64,000 bases of DNA from Picosynechococcus sp. PCC 7002 (GTDB taxonomy: Bacteria > Cyanobacteriota > Cyanobacteriia > Cyanobacteriales > MRBY01): the NCBI RefSeq assembly GCF_963860125.1, contig NZ_CAWLFA010000001.1, forward strand, positions 1,488,001 through 1,552,000, in the 5' to 3' direction. Position 1 is the stretch's first letter; each line of letters starts with the position of its first letter. Made by a program: the position numbers and the translations under genes. Of this stretch, positions 17,658 to 27,600 are shown one piece after another. Below the pieces are notes generated by a model. It worked only from the letters and a program-made list of their open reading frames with translations, did no database searches and was not told the origin of the DNA.

Positions 17658-18881
17658 ATGTTAGATCTAATCAAACTTGCGGGACAACTGCCAGACATGG
17701 GGGCGCACCTCCAGGAACAGGCCGCTACAGGACGTGAACGCATTGAGCGAGGCTTAAGCCTGCTTCAGGAAGCCCAGGCGGATTTTCAGACCCTCCAGGC
17801 CCACCAAAATACCTGGGGCGATCGCCTCATTTTTAACCATGGCATTCCCCTCGAATCTCTGGAGACTCGCGTTCCCATTTCGCCCCCTTCCCAAGCCCAC
17901 ACGGTTTTTGCCACGGATGGCTCCCAGATTGCCCCGTCCCACCACGAAATTGCCTACTGTTATTTGATTAATATTGGTCGAGTGATGCTCCACTACGGCC
18001 AAAGCTTGCACCCATTGCTCGATCATCTGCCGGAGATTTTTTATCGCAGCGAAGATCTGTACACCTCCCGCAAATGGGGCATCCGCACCGATGAATGGCT
18101 CGGTTATCGCCGCACTGCCTCCGAAGCCGAAGTGCTCGCTGAGATGGCCTGTAAGTGGGTATTGCCCCCTGGTGCCCACGGCCATATTCCCAACGTGGCG
18201 ATGGTAGATGGCTCTCTGGTCTATTGGTTTTTAGAAAATTTGCCCGCCGAAGCCCGCCAACAAATTCTCGAACCCCTCCTGGGAGCCTGGCAACAACTCC
18301 GGGAAACCCGCATTCCGCTGATTGGTTACATTAGTTCCACCCGCAGTGTGGAAGCCGTGCATTTCCTGCGGCTCCAGGCTTGCCCCCACGACAAACCCGA
18401 CTGTCAAACCCATTGCCTCGACGGCGAAACCAAGGAACGCAAACCGGAATTTCGCGAAACTCTCCCCTGTCAAACCATTGAACCGTTGCGGGATAGCACC
18501 CTCTTTGAGCAACTGTTGCAACCGGGCGATCGCAGTGGTCTTTGGCTCAGTCAGGCGCGCATTTTAAATCATTATCCAGAAGCGGATCAGGTTTGTTTTT
18601 GTTATCTCCATGTGGGGACGGAGGTGGCGCGGATCGAGATGCCCCGCTGGGTCGCGGCAGATCCTCAACTCCTCGATCAAACCCTAGGCATTGTCCTCGG
18701 CCAAGTGCAAAAGGGGTTTGGGTATCCTGTGGCGATCGCCGAAGCCCACAATCAAGCTGTGATCCGGGGTGGCGATCGCGCCCGATTTTTTGCGCTCCTC
18801 GAACAACAACTCCTCAAAGCAGGGTTAACCAACGTCGGTGTCTCTTACAAAGAAACTCGCAAGCGGGGTTCCGTGGCTTAA
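17658..18881 (+). CDS. NurA domain nuclease
   Basis: A 407-residue protein with the NurA fold (RNase H-like 5'-3' nuclease). The first conserved acidic motif is FATDGSQIAPS with Asp87, a second is VAMVDGSLVYW near residue 180, and a late GYPVAIAEAHNQAVI segment supplies further active-site residues. In archaea NurA works with the HerA helicase in DNA end resection; cyanobacterial members stand apart from HerA, as here. A CX4CX3C-like patch (ACPHDKPDCQTHC) near residue 240 may bind zinc. It is followed by a gap holding inverted repeats and lepB. Confidence 0.75.
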   Translation: MLDLIKLAGQLPDMGAHLQEQAATGRERIERGLSLLQEAQADFQTLQAHQNTWGDRLIFNHGIPLESLETRVPISPPSQAHTVFATDGSQIAPSHHEIAYCYLINIGRVMLHYGQSLHPLLDHLPEIFYRSEDLYTSRKWGIRTDEWLGYRRTASEAEVLAEMACKWVLPPGAHGHIPNVAMVDGSLVYWFLENLPAEARQQILEPLLGAWQQLRETRIPLIGYISSTRSVEAVHFLRLQACPHDKPDCQTHCLDGETKERKPEFRETLPCQTIEPLRDSTLFEQLLQPGDRSGLWLSQARILNHYPEADQVCFCYLHVGTEVARIEMPRWVAADPQLLDQTLGIVLGQVQKGFGYPVAIAEAHNQAVIRGGDRARFFALLEQQLLKAGLTNVGVSYKETRKRGSVA

Positions 18882-18963
18882 AGAGCATGCTCTCCCCCCA
18901 CAAAGACTTTTCAGGAGAATTCTGAAACTCCCCTAAGCCAGTCCCAATCCCCCATCGGAGAGC
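18882..18963. repeat. Inverted repeats between nurA and lepB
   Basis: A 12-bp perfect palindrome AGAGCATGCTCT starts one base after the nurA stop (18882-18893). In addition GCTCTCC (18889-18895) can pair with GGAGAGC (18957-18963) across a 61-nt loop. Neither is followed by a T run, so a classic terminator is unlikely; an RNA structure or binding site is possible. Confidence 0.35.
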
Positions 18964-19075
18964 ATACAATAAACAAGCATCAGCACTTTTTCTCAGGCAG
19001 GCACAATTGTCGTCACCATCACGTCGTGCATTCTGCCGCACAATTTTCTTTTAGTCACTTCTGCGCGAACCGATA

Positions 19076-19702
19076 ATGCCCGAAAACTCTCAATTTCCCG
19101 TTGAACCGACCCAGAAACCCAGTGGCACGGAGCAACAGCATGAAGAAAATCCCTGGGTAGAGACCATCAAGACCCTTGTGACCGCTGGTATTTTGGCCAT
19201 TGGGATCCGCACCTTCGTCGCCGAGGCCCGCTACATTCCTTCCGAGTCGATGCTGCCGACCCTAGAAGTGAACGATCGCCTAATCATTGAAAAAATTAGC
19301 TATCACTTCAAAAATCCCCAACGGGGCGATGTGGTGGTCTTTAACCCGACAGAAATTCTCCAGCAGCAAAACTATCGGGATGCTTTTATTAAACGGGTGA
19401 TCGGGATTCCTGGTGATACCGTACAAGTCAGCGGCGGCACCGTTTTTATCAATGGGGAAGCCCTCGAAGAAGACTATATCAACGAAGCCCCAGAATATGA
19501 CTACGGCCCCGTGACGATTCCAGAAGATCACTACCTCGTCCTTGGCGATAACCGCAACAATAGCTATGACTCCCACTATTGGGGTTTTGTCCCCCGTGAA
19601 AAGCTTGTGGGGAAAGCCTTTATTCGTTTTTGGCCCTTTAATCGTGTGGGCATCCTCAACGAAGAGCCGCAATTTGCCGACGAAGAACCGATTACACCCT
19701 AG
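19076..19702 (+). CDS. lepB: Signal peptidase I
   Basis: Membrane-anchored serine protease that removes signal peptides from exported proteins. One N-terminal membrane segment (about residues 32-48) is followed by the catalytic Ser58 in PSESMLPTL and the Lys106 base in FIKRVIGIPGD. The RGDVVVFNP and DNRNNSYDSHYWGFVP boxes complete the S26 family pattern. The length of 208 is typical of the short cyanobacterial/plastid type. The gap to the next gene is 53 bp. Confidence 0.95.
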   Translation: MPENSQFPVEPTQKPSGTEQQHEENPWVETIKTLVTAGILAIGIRTFVAEARYIPSESMLPTLEVNDRLIIEKISYHFKNPQRGDVVVFNPTEILQQQNYRDAFIKRVIGIPGDTVQVSGGTVFINGEALEEDYINEAPEYDYGPVTIPEDHYLVLGDNRNNSYDSHYWGFVPREKLVGKAFIRFWPFNRVGILNEEPQFADEEPITP

Positions 19703-19755
19703 CGTCCCATCCCAGAGACCGCTAGGATATAGGGCGACTCCCTATCCCGGCAACC

Positions 19756-20520
19756 ATGAGTGAACCATCCCCTTTGCTGCAAGCATCAGGTCTCCATAAA
19801 AGTTTCGGTGGCATCCGTGCGGTGCAAAATGCTTCGATTACGGTGCCCCGTGGACAGATTACGGGGTTGATTGGCCCCAATGGGGCGGGCAAAACGACGT
19901 TGTTTAATTTGCTCTCAAATTTTATTACGCCGGATCGGGGGACAGTTATTTTTAACGGCCAGGAAGTGCAGCACTTACCGTCTCACCAGATTGCGGCACG
20001 GGGTTTTGTGCGTACCTTCCAAGTGGCGCGGGTGTTATCACGGTTATCGGTACTAGACAATATGTTGCTGGCGGCCCAACAGCAAACGGGGGAAAACTTC
20101 CTACGGGTGTGGCAACAGGGGAAAATTCGTCGCCAAGAAAAGGCAAATCGGGAAAAGGCGATCGCCATCTTAGAATCCGTCGGTCTAGGGGAAAAAGCCC
20201 AGGATTACGCTGGTGCTCTGTCGGGGGGACAACGCAAACTCCTGGAAATGGCCAGGGCATTGATGAGCGATCCCCAGTTAATTTTGTTGGATGAGCCTGC
20301 GGCGGGCGTGAACCCCACTTTGATCAACCAAATTTGTGAACACATTGTCCGCTGGAACCAACAGGGAATTTCCTTTTTGATCATTGAGCACAATATGGAT
20401 GTGATCATGTCCTTGTGTAACCACATCTGGGTATTGGCAGAGGGGAGTAATTTGGCGGACGGAACCCCCGAAGATATCCAGTGTAATGAACAGGTTTTAG
20501 AGGCTTATTTGGGATCGTAA
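19756..20520 (+). CDS. natA: Branched-chain/neutral amino acid ABC transporter ATPase, LivG/NatA type
   Basis: ATP-binding subunit that would power uptake of neutral amino acids through the NatCD-type permease (the N-I system in cyanobacteria). Walker A GPNGAGKTT is at about residues 40-48, the signature LSGGQRKLLEMARAL near 155 and Walker B LILLDEP near 175. The LivG-specific IIEHNMDVIM segment follows. Other subunits are not in the window, which is usual because cyanobacterial nat genes are scattered. The stop overlaps the surE start by one base (TAATG), so the two genes are probably cotranscribed. Confidence 0.82.
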   Translation: MSEPSPLLQASGLHKSFGGIRAVQNASITVPRGQITGLIGPNGAGKTTLFNLLSNFITPDRGTVIFNGQEVQHLPSHQIAARGFVRTFQVARVLSRLSVLDNMLLAAQQQTGENFLRVWQQGKIRRQEKANREKAIAILESVGLGEKAQDYAGALSGGQRKLLEMARALMSDPQLILLDEPAAGVNPTLINQICEHIVRWNQQGISFLIIEHNMDVIMSLCNHIWVLAEGSNLADGTPEDIQCNEQVLEAYLGS

Positions 20521-21203
20521 TGCGCGTTTTATTAACAAATGACGACGGGATTGATGCGCCTGGAATTGCAACCTTACAAAAGGCGATCGCTCCCCACGCC
20601 AGAGAAGTAGTGACGGTGGCCCCCCAAACACAGATGTCGGAATGTGGCCATCGGTTTACGGTTTATGCGCCGATCCCAGTGGAGCAACGGACGAAAAATG
20701 CCTATGCGGTGGCAGGTACGCCAGCAGATTGTACACGCTTAGGTTTAACGCAGTTTGCGGCAGATGTTGATTGGGTGCTGTCGGGGGTAAATGCTGGTGG
20801 TAATTTGGGCGTGGATATTTACACTTCAGGGACGGTGGCGGCAGTGCGGGAAGCGACGATCCTCGGCAAGCGGGCGATCGCCTTTTCCCATTTCATCCAG
20901 CGGCCTTTAGAAATCGATTGGGATCTTGTCACCCACTGGACGGGGAAACTTTTGGCGCAATTATTGACCCAGGAACTACCGGAAAAGCATTTTTGGAATG
21001 TGAATTTTCCCCATTTAACGGCGACCTCTGACCCGGAAATTATTTTCTGTGAGCGCAGCACCGACCCGATGCAAGTGTGCTATGAAGCACGGGATCAACA
21101 GTTCCATTATGTCGGCTCCTACCCTGAGCGCCCCCGGGCCGCTGGTACCGATGTGGATGTGTGTTTTTCGGGAAATATTGCCGTGACCCAAATTTCGATC
21201 TAG
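20520..21203 (+). CDS. surE: 5'/3'-nucleotidase SurE
   Basis: Metal-dependent phosphatase acting on nucleoside 5' and 3' monophosphates. The N terminus VLLTNDDGIDAPGI holds the acidic metal ligands; VAGTPADCTRLGL and LSGVNAGGNLGVDIYTSGTV complete the active site. The length of 227 is slightly short but complete. The start overlaps the natA stop by one base. The stop overlaps the convergent DUF4112 gene by four bases. Confidence 0.95.
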   Translation: MRVLLTNDDGIDAPGIATLQKAIAPHAREVVTVAPQTQMSECGHRFTVYAPIPVEQRTKNAYAVAGTPADCTRLGLTQFAADVDWVLSGVNAGGNLGVDIYTSGTVAAVREATILGKRAIAFSHFIQRPLEIDWDLVTHWTGKLLAQLLTQELPEKHFWNVNFPHLTATSDPEIIFCERSTDPMQVCYEARDQQFHYVGSYPERPRAAGTDVDVCFSGNIAVTQISI

Positions 21204-21682
21204 GCAAGGGCATTGAACACGAGCTTTAGCAACCACAGGGTCAACAAACCGCCCAAAAGAATCACCAAGGCGATCGCCCCGAAAATTAAAATCAGGGGAC
21301 GCCAATCAATGGAGGCATTGTCGAGGTCAGTCTGGTCGGGCAAATCCTGTTCTAAAAGCTTTAAATTCGCCTCGTTGGCTTTCCAGGCCACATCAAAGAG
21401 ATCGCCGGCCACGGGCACCGTACCAACAATGCTATCCACAAGAAGATTGAGAGCCATTTTGACGAGGGTATCCTGTTTTGCTCCCAGTTTGGCCGCCTCG
21501 AAAATCACATAGCCAGAGAGAATTAAACTCAGGTAATCCCCCACCGCTGGCACCAAACCGATAATCGGGTCGAGGCCGATTTTGTACTTTGTCCCCGGAA
21601 TGGCGATCGCACTGTCGAGCAGCTTACTCAGGGTGCGGATGCGTTTTAACGTCTTCGGGTTCGGGGTTTTGGGGGCAGTCAT
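21200..21682 (-). CDS. DUF4112 membrane protein
   Basis: A 160-residue protein with the DUF4112 pattern: LLDSAIAIPGTKYKIGLDPIIGLVPAVGDYLSL, then LLVDSIVGTVPVAGDLFDVAWKANEANLKLLE, ending in a strong membrane segment (LILIFGAIALVILLGGLLTLWLLKLVF). Function unknown. Its ATG overlaps the stop of the Pcp-like gene (ATGA, 21679-21682), so it is the last gene of a three-gene operon (HEAT, Pcp-like, DUF4112). Confidence 0.78.
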   Translation of the reverse strand: MTAPKTPNPKTLKRIRTLSKLLDSAIAIPGTKYKIGLDPIIGLVPAVGDYLSLILSGYVIFEAAKLGAKQDTLVKMALNLLVDSIVGTVPVAGDLFDVAWKANEANLKLLEQDLPDQTDLDNASIDWRPLILIFGAIALVILLGGLLTLWLLKLVFNALA

Positions 21683-22215
21683 GGGTCAATGGGGAAAGCC
21701 AGAACATTGTGCAGCAGCCAGTGGAGCATGGTTTCAACATCCCGCAGGATTAAGGGTCGATTGGCCGCCGTGAGCAGAGGCACATGGAGAAATAAGGTCC
21801 GTGCTTGAGATTGCTGCCGCTGGAGATGCTTTAACACTTGAAAATATAGCCCTTCACAGACAAATTTGCCGGCATCGTCGCTAATCTCCGTAAATTCTAG
21901 GGGAGCCGTGAGAGCCTGCAGATCCAAGCGCGTTTGTAACTGCTGCCCCTGATAAAAAGCTTGGGATTCCACCGTGAGGCGATCGCGTTTTTCGGCCATG
22001 CCACAGCAGAGCACCAGATCCGGCTGATAAGCGGCAATGGCTTGAATGGTTTTTGCAGAGGCGATCGCCGTTTCCACCGGCAGATGGTGCAGAAATAAAA
22101 AATCCGCAAAGGCCAGTCGCCTCGCCTTAAGCTGACAGAGCAGATCATCCGAGGCATTGGAAGTGTGATGTTCCAGCCAGGGTTGAAAGGAGGTCAGTAA
22201 AATTTTGCCGCGCAC
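21679..22215 (-). CDS. Pyroglutamyl-peptidase I-like protein (peptidase C15)
   Basis: A 178-residue protein resembling C15 peptidases, which remove N-terminal pyroglutamate. ILLTSFQPWLEHHTSNAS is a degenerate form of the family's TGFxPFxxxxxNPS start. The Glu/Cys/His triad can be placed at E75 (CCGMAEKR), C120 (DDAGKFVCEG) and H144 (LFLHVPLL). Overall similarity to classic Pcp is low and the protein is shorter, so the substrate may differ. It starts with GTG at 22215, three bases after the HEAT gene stop, and overlaps the next gene by four bases. Confidence 0.68.
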   Translation of the reverse strand: MRGKILLTSFQPWLEHHTSNASDDLLCQLKARRLAFADFLFLHHLPVETAIASAKTIQAIAAYQPDLVLCCGMAEKRDRLTVESQAFYQGQQLQTRLDLQALTAPLEFTEISDDAGKFVCEGLYFQVLKHLQRQQSQARTLFLHVPLLTAANRPLILRDVETMLHWLLHNVLAFPIDP

Positions 22216-22218
22216 GCG

Positions 22219-22887
22219 CTACGAATTACTAAGTCTATCGAGGCTATATTGGGCTGCTTCCTGTACCTGGGGATGGTCGTCTTTGACGAGGAACTTGACC
22301 GCCGCAAGACTCTTTTCACAAGGTAACGCGCCTAGGGCTTCTGCGAGCCGTTGTCGTACTAGCCAATTGTCTGAGGAAACAAAGGTTACAAGGCGATCCA
22401 CGGTTTCTACGGCACCAATTTCTCCCAGGGCAGCGATCGCTGCTTGTTCTAAAATGGCTTCCCCACTATCAAGGGCTTGAACCAGGGCATCCTTCGCTTC
22501 CGGACGACCGAGATTCCCCAAAGAAACCGCCGCACTAAAACGCACTAACCAAGAGGTATCTTCATAAAAAGCCCGCAGCAGTGGTTTTAAAGCCCGCTCA
22601 TCCTGGAGATACCCTAAAGCACCCGCCGCATCAGCCCGAATACCATAATCGCCGTCAGTTTCTAGCAGCTTGATCAAAATTGGATAGGACTCTTCTGTCT
22701 GCTTAATCCCCAGGGCAAAAACCGCCATCGAGCGAATTTGCAGCACCTCATCATCTAATACTTTTTTAATGAGGGGCATCGCTTCTAGGGGGGCTACATC
22801 CCGCAATTGGGCCAGGGCAATCATGCGATCCTTGGAGTTTTCACTTTCGAGTTGTTGGGAAAGTGTCGCTAAGCTGGGGTGAGACAT
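22219..22887 (-). CDS. HEAT-repeat protein (NblB/PBS-lyase-like)
   Basis: A 222-residue all-helical protein made of about six HEAT-type repeats, each with an Asp/Arg and A-x-x-A-L-G pattern (for example LRSMAVFALG-like, GIRADAAGALGYL, LVRFSAAVSLGNLG, ILEQAAIAALGEIG). Such proteins in cyanobacteria include bilin lyase subunits (CpcE/F) and the phycobilisome degradation factor NblB. The length suits NblB, but I cannot confirm orthology. The ATG at 22887 is preferred to a TTG two codons earlier. It is the first gene of a tight operon with a Pcp-like peptidase and DUF4112. Confidence 0.7.
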   Translation of the reverse strand: MSHPSLATLSQQLESENSKDRMIALAQLRDVAPLEAMPLIKKVLDDEVLQIRSMAVFALGIKQTEESYPILIKLLETDGDYGIRADAAGALGYLQDERALKPLLRAFYEDTSWLVRFSAAVSLGNLGRPEAKDALVQALDSGEAILEQAAIAALGEIGAVETVDRLVTFVSSDNWLVRQRLAEALGALPCEKSLAAVKFLVKDDHPQVQEAAQYSLDRLSNS

Positions 22888-22952
22888 AACCAAATTTTGT
22901 AAAAGTTCTTAATAAAATTGTAATCAAGATTCTCAGGATTTTTCAATAAACC

Positions 22953-23543
22953 ATGACCCACTCCCTAAATCCGGTGTTGTTAATCCATGGCTTTTTAGAC
23001 CGCCACACTGTGTTTAAACCCCTAACTCGATACCTCAGTCAGCAAGGTTGGGAGATTCATGCCCTTGATCTACAACCCAATGATGGCCGTCAAGCACTGC
23101 CCATTTTAGCCAGCCAAATCGAAACCTATGTCCACCAACATTTTGGGGCGATCCAGCGGTTCGATCTCGTGGGATTTAGTATGGGGGGCATTGTGACCCG
23201 CTACTATTTGCAACGGCTCGGCGGCAATCAACGGGTGGAACGTTATGTGAGTATTTCGGCCCCCAATAATGGCACGTTATCAGCCTATGGTTTGCCCTTT
23301 CCAGGGATTCGTCAGATGCGCCCGGATAGTGACTTGCTTCAGGATTTAAACCGTGATGTGGCCACTGCCCTAGAACCTGTAAAAGTCACTTGGCTATGGA
23401 CTCCCTTTGATCTCATGATTCTCCCCGCCAAGAGCACGAAGCTCCCCATTGGCACCGGCGTGCAGTTGCCCGTACCTTTACATCCTTGGATGTTGTCTGA
23501 CCCCCGTGCCCTTAAGGCGATCGCCAAGGCCCTGCAACAATAG
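22953..23543 (+). CDS. Alpha/beta hydrolase, lipase-like
   Basis: A 196-residue lipase-type hydrolase. The oxyanion region is LLIHGFLD, the nucleophile elbow GFSMGG puts Ser76 in place, and D153 (PFDLMILPAKST) and H177 (VPLHPWML) complete the triad. This arrangement matches the small triacylglycerol lipase/EstA-type esterases. There is no signal peptide, so it should be cytosolic or membrane-associated. It is divergent from the HEAT gene (65 bp) and convergent with the dihydroorotate dehydrogenase-like gene (6 bp between stops). Confidence 0.82.
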   Translation: MTHSLNPVLLIHGFLDRHTVFKPLTRYLSQQGWEIHALDLQPNDGRQALPILASQIETYVHQHFGAIQRFDLVGFSMGGIVTRYYLQRLGGNQRVERYVSISAPNNGTLSAYGLPFPGIRQMRPDSDLLQDLNRDVATALEPVKVTWLWTPFDLMILPAKSTKLPIGTGVQLPVPLHPWMLSDPRALKAIAKALQQ

Positions 23544-23549
23544 CAAACT

Positions 23550-24566
23550 TCAAAGTGTATGTCGCTCTGGTTGGTAGGATTGAATCGCCCGCATATATTG
23601 CGCCCGTTCAAAGGCACTTTCATCGGGACAATTAATCTGGCTCATGCTGCCCCGCAATTGTTCAAGGGATAGATATTCATGTTCTTCGAGCCATTGCATC
23701 ATTTCTGTTTCAATGGTTTCAATGTGATGAATACCATGGCGTAATAAAGTCGCCACTAAAGCCGTCACTTTTGCCCCCGCCATTAACATTTTGATCGCAT
23801 CGGTTCCCCGTTGAATGCCGCTGGTCGCCGCAAAGTCCACATCTAAACGCCCATAAAGCATCGCAATCCAGCGCATCGGCAGACGCATATCCAACGGGCT
23901 ACTCAGGATTAAATTCGGGGTGACTTCCAGGTTTTCGATATCAATATCCGGCTGATAAAAACGGTTAAATAAAACTAAGCCACTCGCCCCATTATCAACT
24001 AACCGTTTCGCTATATTTGCCATGTTGCTAAAGAACGGACTCAGCTTTACGGCAACGGGAATATTTAAATTTTCCCGCACTGTCCGCACGATTTGAATAT
24101 ATTCATACTCCACCTCTGAACCGTTTTTATTAATATCCGTCGGGACATAATAAATGTTCAATTCAATGGCATCGGCTCCGGCTTGTTCCATCAGTTTGGC
24201 GGTGTGTTCCCATTCCCCTTGGTGAGAACCGTTGAGGCTGGCAATAATCGGCATATCGACGGCGGATTTAGCAGTCCGAATATGTTCTAAATAGGTTTCA
24301 ACACCTACATGAAAAACATTGGAAGCATTCTCTGGGAAATAATTTAAGGCTTCGGCAAAGGAGTCCGTTCCATAGGTGAAGTGATGGTGCAATTCGAGTT
24401 TTTCTTTACGAATTTGTTCTTCAAAGAGGGAATGTAAAACGACGGCTCCGGCTCCGGCATCCTCCATCCGTTTGATGTTATCGATGTCCTCAGTTAAGGG
24501 AGCGGCTGCACCAACAATTAATGGCGATCGCAGGGTCAGACCTAAATATTGTGTGGTTAAATCCAT
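23550..24566 (-). CDS. Dihydroorotate dehydrogenase-like flavoprotein
   Basis: A 338-residue FMN-dependent TIM barrel of the PyrD superfamily. It starts DLTTQYLGLTLRSPLIVGAA and has IASLNGSHQGEW, DAIELNIYYVP, VAVKLSPFFSNM and VDFAATSGIQRGTDAIKMLMAGA, which place the flavin phosphate. The specific catalytic block of true PyrD differs, so it is better called PyrD-like. It follows nifJ on the same strand 69 bp away, separated by a GC-rich stem repeat. The proximity suggests a link to pyruvate or ferredoxin metabolism, but its substrate is unknown. Confidence 0.8.
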   Translation of the reverse strand: MDLTTQYLGLTLRSPLIVGAAAPLTEDIDNIKRMEDAGAGAVVLHSLFEEQIRKEKLELHHHFTYGTDSFAEALNYFPENASNVFHVGVETYLEHIRTAKSAVDMPIIASLNGSHQGEWEHTAKLMEQAGADAIELNIYYVPTDINKNGSEVEYEYIQIVRTVRENLNIPVAVKLSPFFSNMANIAKRLVDNGASGLVLFNRFYQPDIDIENLEVTPNLILSSPLDMRLPMRWIAMLYGRLDVDFAATSGIQRGTDAIKMLMAGAKVTALVATLLRHGIHHIETIETEMMQWLEEHEYLSLEQLRGSMSQINCPDESAFERAQYMRAIQSYQPERHTL

Positions 24567-24606
24567 GGTGGTTTTCCGGTAGGTTAATGGTTTTACATCC
24601 CCTAAA

Positions 24607-24626
24607 TCCCCCTGAAGTAAGGGGGA
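24607..24626. repeat. C/G-stem intergenic repeat element, copy 1
   Basis: TCCCCCT (24607-24613) and AGGGGGA (24620-24626) form a perfect 7-bp stem around a 6-nt loop, preceded by AAA and followed by CTT. It lies between the nifJ and PyrD-like genes. A very similar element is at 46015-46034, so it belongs to a dispersed family. Confidence 0.6.
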
Positions 24627-24635
24627 CTTGAGGCG

Positions 24636-27600
24636 TTAGGCTTCGGGACGGTTGGCAAGGTATTCGTACATCCGCCAACGGGTATCGACATCGTTCTGGG
24701 CTTGTTTGAGCAGTTCCTTGGCAGCTTTGGGCTTGGTCATGGTGAGCATTTTGAAGCGGTTTTCTTTGTACATGGAGCTTTCGACGCTGCCTTTGGGGGT
24801 ACGGCTATCGAGTTGGAGGGGGTTTTTACCCTCTGTTTTGAGGTCAGGGTTATAGCGGTACAATAGCCAGCGTCCGCTTTCGACGAGTTCTTTTTGGTGA
24901 CTCATGGCGGTTTGCATATTAATGCCATGGGCGATGCAGTGGCTGTAGGCGATGATCAGGGAGGGGCCTTCGTAGGCTTCGGCTTCGAGGAAGGCTTTCA
25001 GGGTGTGTTCGTCTCTGGCTCCCATTGCCACGGAGGCGACGTACACATTGCCGTAGGTCATGGCGATTAAACCGAGGTCTTTTTTCGGGGCGGGTTTCCC
25101 ACCAGCGGCGAATTTGGCAACGGCGGCGCGGGGGGTTGCTTTGGAGGATTGTCCGCCAGTATTGGAATAAACCTCGGTGTCCATTACGAGAATATTGATA
25201 TTTTTCCCGCTGGCGATCGCATGATCCAGACCACCAAACCCGATGTCATAGGCCCAACCGTCCCCACCGACGATCCAGACGGATTTTTTCACGAGGTAAT
25301 CGGCGAGGGACGCTAGCTGTTTCGCATCGGGGGAATTGAGGGTTGCGAGTTTATTTTTCAGTTCCCGCACCCGTTGCCGTTGTTCCCAAATATCGGCTTC
25401 ATCAGCTTGGCGGGCATTTAACAATTCACCGACAAAACTATCACCAAGTTCACCGCTTAAGCGTTGTAATAATTCCGCCGCAAATTGGGCTTGTTTATCA
25501 ATCGAGAGGCGGAATCCTAAGCCAAATTCGGCGTTATCTTCAAAGAGGGAATTTGACCAAGCGATGCCCTTTCCTTCGGCATTGGTGGTGTAGGGGGTGG
25601 TCGGTAAGTTGCCGCCATAGATGGAGGAACAACCCGTCGCATTGGCAATCACCGTGCGATCGCCAAATAGTTGGGACACCAATTTAATGTACGGGGTTTC
25701 ACCACAGCCGGCACACGCACCAGAGAATTCAAAGAGCGGCTCCTGCAATTGCTGTTCGCGAATTTGATTGAGTTTTAATTCGCGCCGTTCCGGTAAGGGC
25801 AAATTCAAGAAGTAATCCCAATTCGTTCTTTCCTGTTCCCGTAGGGGCAACTGTTCCACCATATTGATTGCTTTTTTCGAGGGTTGCGCCTTATTTTTCG
25901 CCGGACAAACATCCACACAAACGCCACAGCCGGTACAGTCTTCCGGAGCCACCTGAATCGTGAATTTCTGCCCTGAAAAATTCTTGTCTTTCGCATCAAT
26001 GGATTTAAAACTTTCCGGCGCATTTCCTAACAGATTGGGTTCATAAACTTTGGCGCGGATCGTCGCGTGGGGACAGACCATCACGCACTTACCGCATTGA
26101 ATACAAACCTCTGGATCCCACTCTGGAATGAATTGGGCAACGTTGCGTTTTTCCCATTTAGAAGTGCCCGTCGGGTAAGTGCCATCGCAGGGCAGACAAC
26201 TCACCGGTAGGCGATCGCCCTCTTTGATCAGCATCGGCGCTTGGACATTACGCATAAAATCGGGCGCATTGGGAGACACCGCTGGCGGTTTACGAATGGG
26301 ACTATTTGCCTCGCCCACGTTCACCTCAAACAAATTCGCCAAGGTGTTATCCACCGCCTGAATATTCATGGTGACCACATCCGCGCCTTTCTTGCCGTAA
26401 GTCTTCTGGATATATTCCTTAATTTTAGAAATGGCTTCCTCTTTTGGCAGGACACCAGAGAGGGCAAAGAAACAGGTTTGCATCACCGTATTAATTCGTC
26501 CGCCCATGCCACTTTCCCGGGCTACCTTATTCGCATTAATCACATAGAATTTCAAATTTTTGTGAAAAATTTGTTCCTGCACCTCAAGGGGCAATTGATC
26601 CCACACTTGATCCACAGCATAGGGACTATTTAAAAGAAAAATTGAACCATCCTTTGCGCCACTGAGCACATCTAATTTTTCGAGGAATAACCATTGGTGA
26701 CAGCCCACAAAATTCGCCTGATTAATTAAATAGGTGGAGCGAATTAAATTGGGGCCAAAGCGCAGATGGGAAACCGTCACTGCCCCTGATTTTTTCGAGT
26801 CATAGACGAAATAACCTTGGGCGTAATTATCCGTTTCTTCGCCAATAATTTTGATCGAATTTTTATTCGCGCCCACCGTCCCATCGGAACCTAAGCCATA
26901 AAACATCGCCCGTACCACGCTATCCGGCTCACTAGAGAAACTCGGATCATAGGCAAGGGAAGTGTGGCTAACATCATCATTAATGCCAACGGTGAAATGA
27001 TTCTTTGGTTTGGCTTGATCTAATTCATCAAAAATCCCCTTTACCATCGCCGGGTTAAACTCTTTAGAAGACAAACCATAACGTCCCCCAACAACTTTCG
27101 GCATTGTGCCTTCCCAAGCTTCCATCAACGCCGATACTACATCTAAATAGAGCGGTTCACCGTTTGCACCGGGTTCCTTCGTGCGGTCTAACACAGCAAT
27201 TTTTTCGACGGTTTTTGGTAACGCCGAAATTAATGCCGAGCCATCAAAGGGGCGATATAACCGCACTTTTAACACACCCACTTTTTCCCCTTGGGCGTTG
27301 AGGTAATCCACCGTTTCATGGACGGTTTCACAACCGGAACCCATCAGCATAATTACCCGTGTCGCATCCGGCGCGCCCACATATTCAAATAATTTGTAGG
27401 CACGTCCCGTCAGTGCCCCAAAGCGATCCATCATTTCCTTCACAATGGCGCTGCATTTGTCATAGAACGGATTCACCGATTCCCGCGCTTGGAAAAAGAC
27501 ATCGGGGTTTTGGGCTGTGCCGCGCACCACTGGATGATCGGGGGTTAAGGCTCTGGCGCGGTGGGCAAACACATCTTCATCGTCGATCAGTTCCCGTAAA

